A program made the translations under genes and the position numbers. Under the pieces are notes generated by a model, which saw nothing but the letters and a program-made list of their open reading frames with translations, ran no database searches and had not been told where the DNA came from. A DNA stretch of 64,000 nucleotides from Smittia aterrima (taxonomy: Eukaryota > Arthropoda > Insecta > Diptera > Chironomidae). Location: contig CP093829.1 of NCBI GenBank assembly GCA_033063855.1, positions 5,838,243 to 5,902,242 of the forward strand. Direction: 5' to 3'. This document shows, one piece after another, positions 21,524 to 33,707 of this stretch. Within the stretch, counting starts at the first letter, position 1, and the number at the start of each line of letters is the position of its first letter.

Positions 21524-24500
21524 ACAACTTTATGCCATATTGTTCTAAGTATCACGTTCGGGAAAGTCGATTAAGCGCAACCTGACGAAAGTTTTCCATT
21601 ATCGTACAAAAAGGAGTGAAAAGCAGTTGCAGAAACTTTCCGCGTGTTCTGCAACAAAATTTTATGATAATTACGCTAACTAGTGTTTTAACTATTAGAT
21701 TGTTCTTAAAGACTTTTACTTCGAGTTGTTGTTGAGAAATTTATTAGATTTCGATAGATGAAAAGATTTTATTCGCTTAGCTCAAGCTTTTAATGAGAAT
21801 GAACCAAAAGTAATCTTCAACCTTAAAGATTTTATGATGTTAGCTTAACTTTTGTGCATTATAAAGGACATTTTGTGCAATTTACTTCTTAAAGTTTAAA
21901 AATAAATTTACTGGTTGTTCCAAACTCAAAACAAATTCTGTTAGCGCCGTCTCGTGATCGGAATGAAAATTGAAGCTTTTTTAAACTCTCAGATATTGTT
22001 CCTCTGATAGTTTAGTAATCTTTTCGCTGATACGGCGACCTCATGAATTTAAAATTGTTCCCACAAATTACTGACGTTTGCTTACATTTCTTGTTTGTTT
22101 AATCCTCCACTCTCAACTTCAACTTGAAGCGATCTCAATTATCCAGTTCGATAGATAAACTCAAATTCAATTAAAAAGTTGTGAAACCTCATTAACCTCT
22201 TCACTCTGTTGCTAAATGGAAGGCAGGATAAAAATTCGCTTGCATAATCTCGTTCCGCGAGTTCTGAGCGCACTACGAGATGGAAAGATAACAGAGAGGA
22301 AAAAAAGAAAGTTTCATCGTGAAATAATGTTCATGTTCATGTGAAAAAACAAACTGATATGAGCTTGTATGTTGCTGGGGAGTTTTTTCTCGTATAAATT
22401 TCATTACAATTTAGCCCAAAGGCATGCACGGAACGGGGCCCAGAAGGTTAATAATTCTTTATTTATACGCCATAATACGTAAACATTCTAAATTTATGAT
22501 GTGTTCACTAACAGAGACGCACAACTCCGATGCTATCAAGAACCGCGTAACTTGTTTTATTGAGCGAATTAGATTCTAAACTGCTGGCATTTGATTATAA
22601 TCTGCTGCTTAGTAATAACTCATAAAGGTAAATCCTTTTCATCATTCATTCGGAATCAACTTTTCGGGCCAGTTCGTTCCCTTGACAAAGCTTTTTAGGA
22701 TAAATCAAGCAGAAAATTCATTGTTCGTTTTTGATTTCCAGAGACATTGGATATTGGATCATACAACTGCTCTCAGACAGACAATGTCGTTGTACAAATG
22801 TCGAGCAGGATGAGGGAGCATACAAAAGGGTTGAAAGCCGATTCGAAAATAGCTCTTCATATAAACAAATATTTTCATTTACGATTGCTCATGTTGCAAT
22901 CATCAAGAGACGATTCAAACATTTTCATTTACTGAAGTAAGGGCTCGTCAATTGAATTATTAATGCATCGATTCGCTAAATTCAAATTAACTGATGACAA
23001 TTAATATTTCATCAATCGTGATTGAGTGGAAATTCAATTAGACAGAACTTCAATGAACAAAAACAGTTGTTGGAGGGAAATGAACAAATTTAGCTGAAAG
23101 GTATTAACTCAAAGTGAAATTTCAAAGTGATTTGCAAAGCACAAATTCGCTTGAGAGCTTTCAAATCTCTTCCTCATGGATCAACTTCGCTCTGTTGTCT
23201 TTCCATTTGTGAATCAATCAATTCCATTGTCTTCTCTTCATCTGCAGAACTCGACGTCTGCTCTTTCTCGTCTTGCCAGAAGCCATGAGCAAGAAACATG
23301 CAAATTGGCAAATAAATTTCACAGTGAATTAACCTCTTTTTGTTTAAAATACAAGCTTGAGGAGTGAGTGAGTGAGAGAGAGCGGAAGATGAAATGCTGA
23401 ACGAACTCAAATGAAAAGCAATGCCATGTCATCGTCTGCCTTAAGACTTTGGAATGTTAAAAAGTTTCGTCATCTCTAAAGTCACCTGACATTTAAAATT
23501 ATTCCTTCAAGCTTTCAACTTAATATTTCTTTATCAACTCCACTTCATTGCAGCTTTAAACCCGAAGCTCTTGGCCGATTGCCTCGAGCACTAAAGAAAC
23601 AATTTGCAGAGAATTTTCATTAAGTTTCGATCTTGTTTTCCTTTCGCCTCAACAAAAACATGGAAAAGAATGAAAAACTAAATAGAGACGATTGTTCTTG
23701 CCATCGGACAAGATTGAAGATTCGGAACAATGAAGCTTCATTAACCACTCGACAACAGCCACTGAGAAGCTCTTTCCTTTTTCGTATTGATTTTGAGAAG
23801 AAAATTGTGAAATAAAATTTGAAAAACCCTTTTCTTGGATCCACGCAGAGGGAAATTTAAAGTTGCAGTCCACAAACTTAATTAATTCGAGAAATCCCTT
23901 CCGGCTAACGAGATGCTCTTGCTTGTACAATTCACCACGAACTTGGTGTGCTTAGAGTTATATCCTCTCTCTAACTGACCCATAATCATTGTATTATGTC
24001 CATTTGTGTTTTTCCCAAGTAGAGAGCTCTCGAGGCTTCTGATGAAAAATTCATCACGAACTTTCAAACGCCTGACCTTTGGAAAGCTTTTTGGGTTAAC
24101 GTCGAATTATTCGGGACGAGAGTGAAGTGTTATCTTTTAATTATAGTAACAGATTCGAGTTATTCAAAGCATCCGTTACTAAGACTGCTCAAATTGTTCC
24201 GGAATTTCGTCTGGAAAAGGCTAACTCGTTCTATAATTAGCAATGATTCCGTCTCGAAGCGACGAAAGGTTGTTTTCGTAAACCTTTTGTTTCAGAAATA
24301 TCTTCGGAAAATCTGCTCTCGACAGTGATTTTGATTTCCCCGAATCGAGGATTTTCGTTAAATCGATGAACTTTAAATGATTGCAATTTAAAGTTTCGAG
24401 CTTCAATTTTAATTGCGACGTGTCTGGTCGAGGAACTCTCGTGAAAAGTCGTTGAAGTGTAATGTGAAACTCGACTCGGTTTAATTTTCCCAGATATTCG

Positions 24501-27500
24501 TTATCGAAATGTGGATTGCGAGCATTCGATTGTAAACTCGGTTAAAAGCTCGTAAATTTCATTTTTTGCCAATTCTTCTTCGTCTGTGGACAAAAATTTC
24601 GTTACGAATGGCAACGATTGATTTTGCCAATTTTGATCGTCGCTTGAGTTTCAAACGCAATCCAGACTTCAAGTGCGTTCGCTGCATTGATTCAAGGACA
24701 ACATTGCTTGATTTATTAAGGACAACTGCGATAGCGTCGATGGAATATTTGATTGATGCAAACTGACATCGCGAAGAGCTTTAATTGGAATTCTCGGTCT
24801 GCCACCTGGAGCGGCGCTTCTGCTTTCTAGAAGCGAAGAACTTGAGAATCTGTGTTTGCTCTGAAATGAGAGAGAATTCAATCATTTGCTGACGAGTCTC
24901 TACAGCCTGTAGGGAAGTTGGTTTCACACACAACGCGTGATCACATAAAATTAAATTTAGTTTTAATTTAAATTAAATTTAATTTCCATTTCAAATATTT
25001 AATTTTTCAATTTTCAGTTTTCAATTGAAATTAATTTCATTTGAAATAAATTTAATTTAAATATATTTACGTTTATTTTCTACTGTTGTGAGACATACCA
25101 CAACTCCAAGCCGATGATTGCAAATCACAAATGATTACAATCAATCAGAGATTGGTGTTTGACAAGCTAGTCGCAGTTGCTCGTTCGTCTCGATTTTGTT
25201 TGCATGTGAGCTTCGAACCGCAAATTAATTCTCGACAACATTGAAATGCTCATCTCGTTCGATGCGAAATTTTATCCCTTCTCGGTCTGCTGTTGATGCC
25301 GAGCATGACTTACGAGCTTACAATGATACAAACGAGCCGTTAGTTGGAACGTTCCTGTGGAGTCAACTTCCCCGAGCGCTTTTTTTCCGAGTTTTCTGTT
25401 TACAAGGCGAAAAACTTTTTGATGTCAACCGCAAAGAGCAATCACACAATCTCTCGACAATGTCGAGTCGACATCAGAATACCCAACATGCTTTGGGAAA
25501 TTTGAATTATATCGCGTTTTATGGCGACGCAAGTCAAACAATTTTATCGGCGGTCGCTGTTGTCCAGTCCATCGCTGTTGATTCAATTTTTTTTTCTCTC
25601 CGAAATGTTGGAAAGTTTGCACAATTTCTCGATGAATCGACGCTTAAGTTTCCGCTACGTTAATTAATTTTTTTTGCATTGTTTCCATCAGAAATTCAAT
25701 AACGCGAAACTGAATTTTCATCGCAATTCGTAAACAATTCTCCTGAGTTTAAATCGTCCACTCGACATTTCGGTAAACTCTGTAAAGTTTCCATCGATTT
25801 CTGAGAACGTTCCCTAACAACAAACTAATCATTTTATAATCTCGCCGGTAATTCTCTGTCCGATATACAAATTGAGATGAAAATTCCCGCGAACATAGAC
25901 CACGAGCTGGTATTTGAAATTTACATTTTCGATTTTGTATCGCAGAATAAAATAGAAAAGCTGTTGAGCTTTTAATGTTAGCTTCCGTTGGAAATAATTT
26001 CTATTGAAATTTAAGGGCCAACAGCGTCAGGTTTTTGCTACAATGTGGTTCTAGTTCTACCCTAATTGGCATCACGCTGGACTTCATTTTGTAAATTACA
26101 AAAGACCGGAGATTGCCGTCTACCTGTGAGTGCTCTCAATGAGCGACGTTACGATAATGTTGATTCTCATTCTAAGAGTTCAGAAAAGTTCCCTTTACAA
26201 GAAATTTCTTTTCGAAAAGCTAATTTGACTGATAGAAAGTTGCATTTACAAGCGAATAGCAGTTGTAAAAATCGAATTACAATGTGAAAGTCTAACTCGG
26301 ACGATGAAGTTCTGTTGATACTTGATAAGTTTCTAAAAGTTTATTTTTAGAGTCGAACAAGGAAATGAAAATTGCATTATTGCTTCCTAAAAGCAGTTTT
26401 TCATTTCCCTGACAAGTTTCGGGTCATAAATTTCTGGAGTCGAAGGTTTTCGACATTACTGTCTTCTGCTTCGATTAAATTGTCGATTTGGAAGTTTTAT
26501 TCGCGAAGCTTTTCACTGTCTGACGCTTTTTTATGTTGCAAGGTTAATAAACTTTAAAATGTTTTCTCAGATCATCGAAGCAAATTTTCGAGGTGAAATC
26601 TTGAGCTGAGTTTAGGGCGATGACAATTAAATTTACGCGGCAGATGCTAACAAAGATTTACAACGCGACAATTGAAAATTGTCTAAGCTAATCGCGTGGA
26701 ACATAAAACGTTGACTCTGGTCGTGGAGAGAGAGAGAAGTCTCCTGCTTCCCATTTTTAAGCATCGAAAGAATTCTTCTTCTCTAGAGATAGTGGCTCAT
26801 CGTAAGAGGAAATTTTCTTCTCACTAGCTTAGGTCTTTTATCCTTGAAACAATATCAAGACAATCTGTGCCATAGTCACTTCTGCAACTCAAACAATGTC
26901 CGAGGAGCTATCGACTAACGAAATAAGAAAAATTTATATAGGAAAACGTTCCGAGAAGGTTTTTTCTTGACGGCAATGGAATTCAATTTGGGCTGAGTGC
27001 TTCAAGGTTGTTGCGAAGCTCTTTGGAAGTTCTTGAAGATTTAAGAGGAAGATGATTTGCGTTGGTCGATCAGAAGCTTGAGATCCCTTCGAGCTTCCAA
27101 TAATCCCAATTATTCTAACAAAGTTTGTTGCCGTTGGCGCCGCTTTCTCATCAACAAGTGCAAGAAAGAGGATTAGAGAAAGATTCCTCGGTGGTAAAAC
27201 ACTTCATCGTCTTCTGTAGACTAAAGCAACCAAAGTGTAATCTCCAACTTTCCATAAAAGGTTTCAATAAGCCGAGAAAGGTTCAAATGTGAATGGTTTC
27301 TTGAAGATATTCAAATCGTTTGAAGAGCAAATTGAGGACTTTGAAGTGGGATGAGGAGAGAGAGAGGGAAACTTGAAGAAAATTTATTGATTTAATTGAA
27401 AGGAATCGAAGTTTGTGATGAAGGCAAAACTATTTATTATTGAAACTTTCTCATCGTTTTCAATTCAATCGTTTGTGCAATTAAACAACGACACAGAAAG

Positions 27501-27687
27501 TTTTGTTTAATTTAACATTCTTAGCTTTTAAAGCTTCATAAAGCTCTTAAGAAGCTTTTGAGCTATCAAATTTAGAAAACACTCAATCAAATGCTTCAGA
27601 ATTAGCTTCATCATCTTGATTTCTCAAATCATTAAGTTCACAGCAAGTTCAAGCAACAAACAAACGAAGAATTTCAAGCTCAATTTG
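21524..27687. other. 6.2-kb stretch without supported genes
   Basis: The open frames here are short and look like chance. The longest (25241-25663) begins with TTG, has no domain and no splice support. The stretch includes a block at 24945-25080 made almost only of A and T with partial inverted repeats, and GAGT-rich simple sequence near 23361. It may hold regulatory DNA or UTR of the flanking genes. Confidence 0.55.
24945..25080. repeat. AT-only low-complexity block
   Basis: Runs such as AATTTAAATTAAATTTAATTT repeat with AATT/TTAA self-complementary units. It could fold or be a nucleosome-poor or matrix-attachment-like region. No longer repeat unit is visible. Confidence 0.6.
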
Positions 27688-29507
27688 TTACGGTTTAGGA
27701 ATAATCAAGCTCGATTTTCGGAGATGTCGGATGAGATTTTTCACCAATCCCCAAGTGAAAAAGAAAAGCAATTCCGTGAAACTCAGCAGCGAGCAGCCTG
27801 TGGATTAGAATTGCTGTCAATGGAGATTTCATCGCTAAACACAAACAAATTACCTAAAAATAGACCACCAAGGCCTCCCACGTAAACTGAAATAATTCGG
27901 AACATGAAAATCTGTTTATCATTCGACGGTAATTTCATCAACTCACCGAGCACATCAGAGATTCCGAACAGAAGTTCACGTTTCAACTGAAATTTAGGAT
28001 AATCGATGATGCCCCATTGGAAGTTAGCGCCAAGGAACCAAATTCGAGATCGCTAGCGAGGATGATAACGCAAAACATGTAATTGAGCCTTATTAACTTT
28101 CGATTGGATCTTAATTAGACTTACAATTGCTTGAATGAAGAAGTTTGTGTTATCGCAGTTCGGCATGCAATCGCACACAATTTTCCGCTTGCTCGACTGC
28201 AACGAAACGATTTCGTCTGAAAGGAAGAAAATTGTTTTGTTTTGAAAGGCTTTTGCTGGGTTAAGAAACCTGCGTTTTCTCACCTTTGATTTTTCCCAGA
28301 CACCGCATGCCTTCCGGGCCGCAAATTGGGTACTTTTTCCCTTTCTTGTCTGTTAGCAGAAACCGGAGAAGCTTGAAAAGAGTGGAAAAAGCGTCGGAAG
28401 CACTCACCAATATTTCGGTAGAAGTAAGGAACACAACCGCATTCTTTCAGAGCCATCTTAAAGCGACACTGACTTCGACAAAGATTAAAACTGTAAACGG
28501 AGCTTGTTAGAAGCGGATCAGCTTCGTGGCCTAACCGACACTTTCGTTGCGATGGAGACAAGCTGTGATTATAAGAATTTAAGAAGCTTAAAGCTCGTCT
28601 CTTCAAAAGGTAAAACCTTCACCTCTTTGCGTCATCTGATGTTAAGATTTCCAAAGCCAAGAACTCAACTGTCGTGTAATCCGTCTCGGGGAAGAAATAT
28701 TTTTGTTTCGAAATGTCAGGAGCTTCCATTGCGCCATGAAAGAAAACTTCGTACGAAGTCGAAAGGTTCGTCAATTGTGCATAAATTTCTCCGTCGAAAG
28801 GATGAACAACGACTGTGATGTTCGGCTTGACAAGATCCCATCGATTAGCCCTCCAGTACTCGTGCGTGTTATAATACGCAACCCTCGAGTTGACAGCATC
28901 ACAAATTCCGTGTTCAGTGATTGTTCGCATCAACAGAAGTTTATTCGACGTTCCACTCGAGATTTCCGGCAAGAACTCCCATTTCAATTCACTAACGAGA
29001 TCGAGATAGTTGTCCGGGTTGATTCCGTTGTCGATGTCGAGAGGAAATTCGTCCATCGTTTCGTAAGAAATGGTCGCAAGTCGTTTAATGAATGTTCGAA
29101 AGTTCATCTTTGATGTTTCATTGGAAAACATTTTGGGATTGTTTTTGATGTAGGCGACGAGTTTATCCTCGTCGACTCGCTTCTCGGTGCACACAGTCAC
29201 TAAGCAAAAAAATCATTTCAAATATTTTCATTTTGTTTTCATAAATCGACTCACAACTGGGAAAGCTCGAGTTCCATGCAAATTTGTTTCTGTCCATCGA
29301 TATTACAGTTGGATTGGTTTGATAACGAGTCCAAGTATCGCTGCCGAGTTTAATAATTCCATAAATGCCAACGCAAATGCAGATGAGCCAAACGAGTCTC
29401 TCGATGATGCTCGTTCCTCGTCTGACTAGGAAAATGAAGCCGTGAACTGAAAGTTCGTGAGAAGTCTCGAGAATATATTTCTTGATGTCTTTAAAGAGTT
29501 GCCTCAT
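27688..29507 (-). CDS. pickpocket-like DEG/ENaC sodium channel subunit, eight exons, 463 aa
   Basis: Exons: 29255-29507, 28623-29199, 28408-28562, 28284-28349, 28125-28216, 27947-28052, 27854-27886, 27688-27797. The short cytosolic N-terminus carries the family's His-Gly gating motif (SVHGFIF, residues 22-23), and TM1 lies at ~37-54. The extracellular part has the post-TM1 motif FPSLTVCTE and a Cys-rich region (QRKCRLG, SQCRFKMALKECGCVPYFY, CDCMPNCDN). The pre-TM2 segment GLGGLFLGCSLLS supplies the G-x-S selectivity filter (GCS), followed by TM2 and a basic tail (RHLRKSS). Such channels form trimers for amiloride-sensitive sodium currents in sensory neurons, trachea or gut. The length is at the short end for the family. 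The ligand is unknown. Confidence 0.9.
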
Positions 29508-29928
29508 CGTTAAGCTGTTGATGGACTTGTGAGGACTCGAAGGAATTATTTGCTTTTATATTCAACTTTATCATCAGCGATTAGATTTCAATTAAGTAAT
29601 TAATGGAAACTTGAATTATTTAGTTCGAGTGTCATGTTCGATCTTATCAGCTCTGCTGCATAATTAACGAGAAGAATTGAAACATAAACTTTCGCTCAGT
29701 CTCTTGATGTCCTCTTATTCGTTAGGACATAAAAGTCTCTGTGATGAAAAAGCTTTTTTTCTGCTTTAGGAATATTTGATAACAGGTTTTGTTATCTTAT
29801 CAATAATAAGCGTTGTAATGTACTCGAGACGCTCTCGCATAGCCGAGAGAGGCTTAGGTATAAAATGAAGTCCAAGCGCTCAGTTTGTCTCAGTTGATTG
29901 TCAGTTTCAGTTCGTGATTATTGAGAAA
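29508..29928 (+). promoter_or_regulatory. intergenic region and promoter of EcKL gene 1
   Basis: A TATAAAA box at 29859-29865 is followed by TCAGTT initiators at 29880 and 29890. Upstream, TTGATAAC (29777-29784) and GTTATCTTATCAA (29791-29803) give three closely spaced GATA-type sites. The divergent channel gene starts at 29507, so its promoter lies in the left part. Confidence 0.6.
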
Positions 29929-31342
29929 ATGGTTTCAAACGAGGAGCTAGCAAATATTTATTTGAGCAGCGACGCTGTCGGTGATGATTACTTCATTGCG
30001 ATTGTAGAGAATAAATTGAAGGTCAATCGCGATAAATTTACGCTCAAGCTTGTTCTGTTGTCTCCAGCGACTGGACAGAATGAAAACTTCGTCGCAGTTT
30101 TGTATCGCGCGAAGATCAAAATCGAAATTCATGAAACGAAGGAGATTCAAAGCGTCGATGTCATCATCAAAGTTTTACTTTCAACATTACCTGAGATGAA
30201 GGAATTTGGAGTTTTCCCGAGAGAAAGATTTTTTTATGAAAATGTCTTGAGCAGCTTTGAAGAGATTTGGCTTGAACGAGCTGGAGAAGTTGTAACTTTA
30301 GGTCCGAGAATGATCAAAACGGAAAGTGATCCTTACGAACAAATTGTCCTTGACGACCTCAAAGCTGAAGGATTCGAAATGTTGAATAGAAAAGTTGGAG
30401 CAAACTTAGATCAAACGAAAGCTGTTTTAAAAAAGATTTCACAATTTCACGCAGCCAGTGCCGTTCGTTATCAGAAGGTAAGAAGATTATTTTTATTATC
30501 GTTTAATCTTGCGTTTAATGATAACATTAAAACTAATCTTAGGATGGCATGATCAACAGTTTTTTTAATCGGAAAGAAACAATGACGATCACTGAAGATA
30601 ATTCTTTCGCAAAAGGAATTGTTAAAGTTCATAATCATTTCCTTGAAGCTGTCAAAGGTTACGGAGATTGCGATGAGTTTGTGAACAAAATCGCTCAATG
30701 GGATACAACAAAACTGTTCACGACCTTTACCAATATCGCTGAGCCAATGCGATCAGGATTCCAAGTCTTGAATCACGGCGATATGTGGTTGAACAACATG
30801 ATGTTTAAACTTGACTCAGAAGGAAAGACAGAAGATGTCAGTTTGATTGATTATCAAATTCCTTATTGGGGAGGACCAGCTGGCGATCTTCTTTACTTTT
30901 TAACCTCGTCAGTTGCTGATGACATCAAGATCAAACATTTTGATGAATTCATTGCATTCTATCACAAAAATCTTGTCGAATCCTTGAAGAAGTTGAAGTA
31001 CGATCAACGAATTCCAACTTTAGCTGAGGTCCACATCGATTTACTCGACAAGGGAACTTCCCGTGAGTTTGAACTTTATTTTTTATTTTAAAAATTTGCT
31101 ACATTTTATTCTTTACAGCTTGTTGCAACATGCTACTTCTCCTCTTTGTCGTCAAAGACGACTCGTCACAAGAAATAAATCTTGAGAAGATTATGAGCGG
31201 ATTAGATGATCCTGAGCTGTTGAATCGCGTTTATAACAACGAGAACTACAAGAAAGCTGTCAAGGAATTGCTTCCCTTTTTAAATAACCGAGGCTATCTC
31301 GATAAGATGATTAAGCAAAACGAGCTAAATAAAGAAGAATAA
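29929..31342 (+). CDS. ecdysteroid-kinase-like (EcKL/CHK) protein 1, 430 aa
   Basis: Exons 29929-30477, 30543-31062 and 31119-31342. The EcKL family (Pfam EcKinase, SMART CHK) has a protein-kinase-like fold and phosphorylates small hydroxylated molecules: ecdysteroids in a few proven cases, with xenobiotic links in Drosophila. The N-lobe shows NENFVAVLYR and VDVIIK (probable ATP lysine, Lys81), then FPRERFFYE (helix C Glu). The hinge region is YEQIVLDDLKAEGF, and the family hallmark KKISQFHAAS follows. The catalytic loop HGDMWLNN (His261, Asp263, Asn268) and metal-binding LIDYQ (Asp286) are intact. There is no signal peptide, so it is likely cytosolic. The upstream ATT-initiated extension is ignored; the ATG at 29929 gives MVSNEEL. 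It is the closest relative of gene 2. Confidence 0.9.
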
Positions 31343-31389
31343 AATTATGTTTTTAATAAAATGAAAAAGATAGAAAAGTTTAGAGACAA

Positions 31390-31712
31390 TCTGTTGATGT
31401 GATTTTCAAAGTTATGATTTAACAAATCCTGCTTTCAAGGAAATAAGATTTTTCCCGAAAGAAAGATTTTTTCAAGATTTGGTTTAAGAGATTTGTTTGA
31501 GCGAGCTGGCGAAGTTGTCATTTACTTTTCGCGAATGATTAAAACAGAAAGTGATCCCTACGAGCAAATTGTTCTCAATGATCTCGAAGCTAAAGGATTT
31601 TAAATACTAAAAAGAAAATTGGAGCAAACTTTGATCAAACAAAAGCTGTTTTATTTAAACTCGCGATGTTTCACGCTACGAATTCAGTTCGTAATCAAAA
31701 TGTGAGAAGGTT
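31390..31712 (+). pseudogene. EcKL exon-1 relic between genes 1 and 2
   Basis: The sequence follows exon 1 from SVDVI.K through FPRER, ERAGEVV, KTESDPYEQIVL and RYQK to a donor-like GTGAGAAGG. The frame is broken by TAA near the start (31420s) and by a second TAA after LEAKGF (31600-31602), and there are internal deletions. No exon 2 or 3 remnants follow; the promoter of gene 2 comes next. It cannot encode a kinase. Confidence 0.85.
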
Positions 31713-31849
31713 ACAATGAATATCGTTTTAAAAATGATAAACTACGAAACAATGATAAACTATCGCTAAGACGATTGATGTTCTCTCATTGGTTAGAGCG
31801 TAAAAGTCTCTATGATGACAAAGTATTTTTTCTGTTTCGTTTTAGGAAT

Positions 31850-32018
31850 ATCAGCAGATAACAGATTTTTGTTAATCTTATCAATCACAAGCACGCGACA
31901 CTCTTAGATATTTTTCGAGCGAACGAGAGAGGCTTTGGTATAAATAGAAGTCCAAGCGCTCAGTTTGTTTCAGTTGATTGTCAGTTTCGGTTGCTTAAGT
32001 TTGTAATTATAGTGAAAA
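31850..32018 (+). promoter_or_regulatory. promoter of EcKL gene 2
   Basis: TATAAAT at 31939-31945 is followed by TCAGTTT at 31960 and a second TCAGTT at 31970. GATA-type sites AGATAAC (~31855) and CTTATCAA (31877-31884) lie upstream. The region is plainly a copy of the gene 1 promoter, sharing blocks such as GAAGTCCAAGCGCTCAGTTT. Confidence 0.65.
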
Positions 32019-33422
32019 ATGGCTTCGAACGAGGAACTAGCAAATATTTATTTGAGCAGCGACGCTGTCAATGATGATTACTTCATTGCGATTGTAGAGA
32101 ATAAATTGAAGGTCAATCGCGATCAATTTACGCTCAAGCTTGTTCTGTTGTCTCCAGCGACTGGACAAAATGAAAACTTCGTCGCAGTTTTGTATCGCGC
32201 GAAGATCAAAATCGAAATTCATGAAACGAAGGAGATTCAATCTGTCGATGTGATCATCAAAGTTTTACTTTCGACGATGCCGGAAATGAAGGAATTTGGA
32301 GTTTTCCCAAGAGAAAGATTCTTTTATGAAAATGTCTTGAGTAGCTTTGAGGACATTTGGCTTGAACGAGCAGGAGAAGTTGTGACCTTTGGTCCAAGAA
32401 TGATCAAAACGGAAACTGATCCTTACGAACAAATTGTTCTAGACGACCTCAAAGTTGAAGGATTCGAAATGTTGAATAGAAAAGTTGGAGCAAACTTCGA
32501 TCAAACGAAAGCTGTTCTAAAAAAGATTGCGCAATTTCATGCTGCCAGTGCCGTTCGTTATCAGAAGGTGAGAAGATAATATTTATAAAATATTATCATC
32601 AAGCGATAACAATAAAATTAATCTTTCTTAGGATGGCATGATCAACAGTTTTTTGAACCGAAAAGAGTCAATGATTATCACTGAAGATAATTCGTTCGCG
32701 TTAGGAATGGTTAAAATATTTCATTCTTTTCTTGATGCTGTCAAAGGTTACGGAGATTGCGATGAATTTGCTGAGAAAATTGCTCAATGGGACTCAAAAA
32801 AGCTTTTCCTGTCGTGGACTGATATTGCTGAGCCAATGAGATCAGGATTCCAAGTCTTGAATCACGGCGACTTGTGGTTGAACAACATGATGTTCAAACT
32901 TGACTCGGAAGGAAAACCACTTGACGTCAGTTTGATTGATTACCAGGGACCTTTCTGGGGAGGACCAGCTGGCGATCTTCTTTACTTTATAGTTTCCTCA
33001 GTTGCTGATGACATTAAGATCAAACATTTTGATGAATTTATTGCATTCTATCATCAAACTCTTGTCGATTCTTTAAAGAAATTGAAATACGATCAACGAA
33101 TTCCAACTTTAGCTGAGGTTCACATCGATTTACTCGACAAGGGAACTTTCCGTGAGTTTGAACTTTATTTCTTCAACTTTAACTTTTATTCATTTAATCT
33201 TTTACAGCTTGTTGCAATCTAATTCTTCTCCTCTTTGTCGTCAAAAATGATTCACCAGAAGAAATGAATCTTGAGAAGATTTTGGGCGGATCTGATGATC
33301 CCGAATTTATGGATCGCGTTTTCAACAACGAGAACTACAAGAAAGCTGTCAAGGCATGGTTTCCCTTTTTAAACAATAGAGGCTATCTCGATAAGATGAT
33401 TAAAGAAGAAGAGTTGAAATGA
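32019..33422 (+). CDS. EcKL protein 2, 427 aa
   Basis: Exons 32019-32567, 32632-33151 and 33208-33422. It is nearly identical to gene 1 in exon 1 (10 differences in 183 residues by eye) but clearly more different in exon 2 (29 in 173). Catalytic HGDLWLNN and LIDYQ are intact. The substituted exon-2 residues cluster before the catalytic loop (SFALGMVKIFHSF, KKLFLSWTDI), where the substrate pocket is expected in this fold. It ends KEEELK without the longer acidic tails seen in later copies. Confidence 0.9.
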
Positions 33423-33589
33423 AATAAAAAATGTTACAAAGACAAACAATCTCAATAATTGGGAGCAAAAGGTCAGCTTCAAGGTCCTTCGTGTAACGTG
33501 AACAAGAAGTTATCACTCGACTTTTCAAATAAAAAAATTAATTTGTGATGACGAGCCACAGAATGATTTGTGTGCAGTTCAATTCGATT

Positions 33590-33707
33590 TTGTTATCATA
33601 TCGCAGTTCAAATTGATAAAAAAAAATTGCCGACAGCTAAAAATATTTTTTTGCTCAGTTGATTAAAATTTCTTAAAGTGAACAGTCGAATTTTTATTTT
33701 GCGAACA
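33590..33707 (+). promoter_or_regulatory. promoter of EcKL gene 3
   Basis: A GTTATCATAT GATA-type site is near 33592, an AT-rich TATA-like CTAAAAATATTT around 33627, and a TCAGTTG initiator at 33655. The TATA element is weaker than in genes 1 and 2. Confidence 0.45.

Noticed and set aside
23174..23410. Minus-strand 78-codon frame ending in a charged tail
   Set aside because: The tail looks protein-like, but no acceptor or upstream exon could be found and the start is not convincing.
24945..25080. AT block as a transposon terminal repeat or origin
   Set aside because: No target-site duplication, no longer inverted repeat and no transposase frame nearby.
25241..25663. 140-codon open frame on the plus strand
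   Set aside because: It starts with TTG rather than ATG, shows no domain, no codon bias and no splice context; AT-rich DNA yields such frames by chance.
28703..29113. 136-codon plus-strand frame opposite the channel gene
   Set aside because: It is the antisense shadow of a well-supported pickpocket exon.
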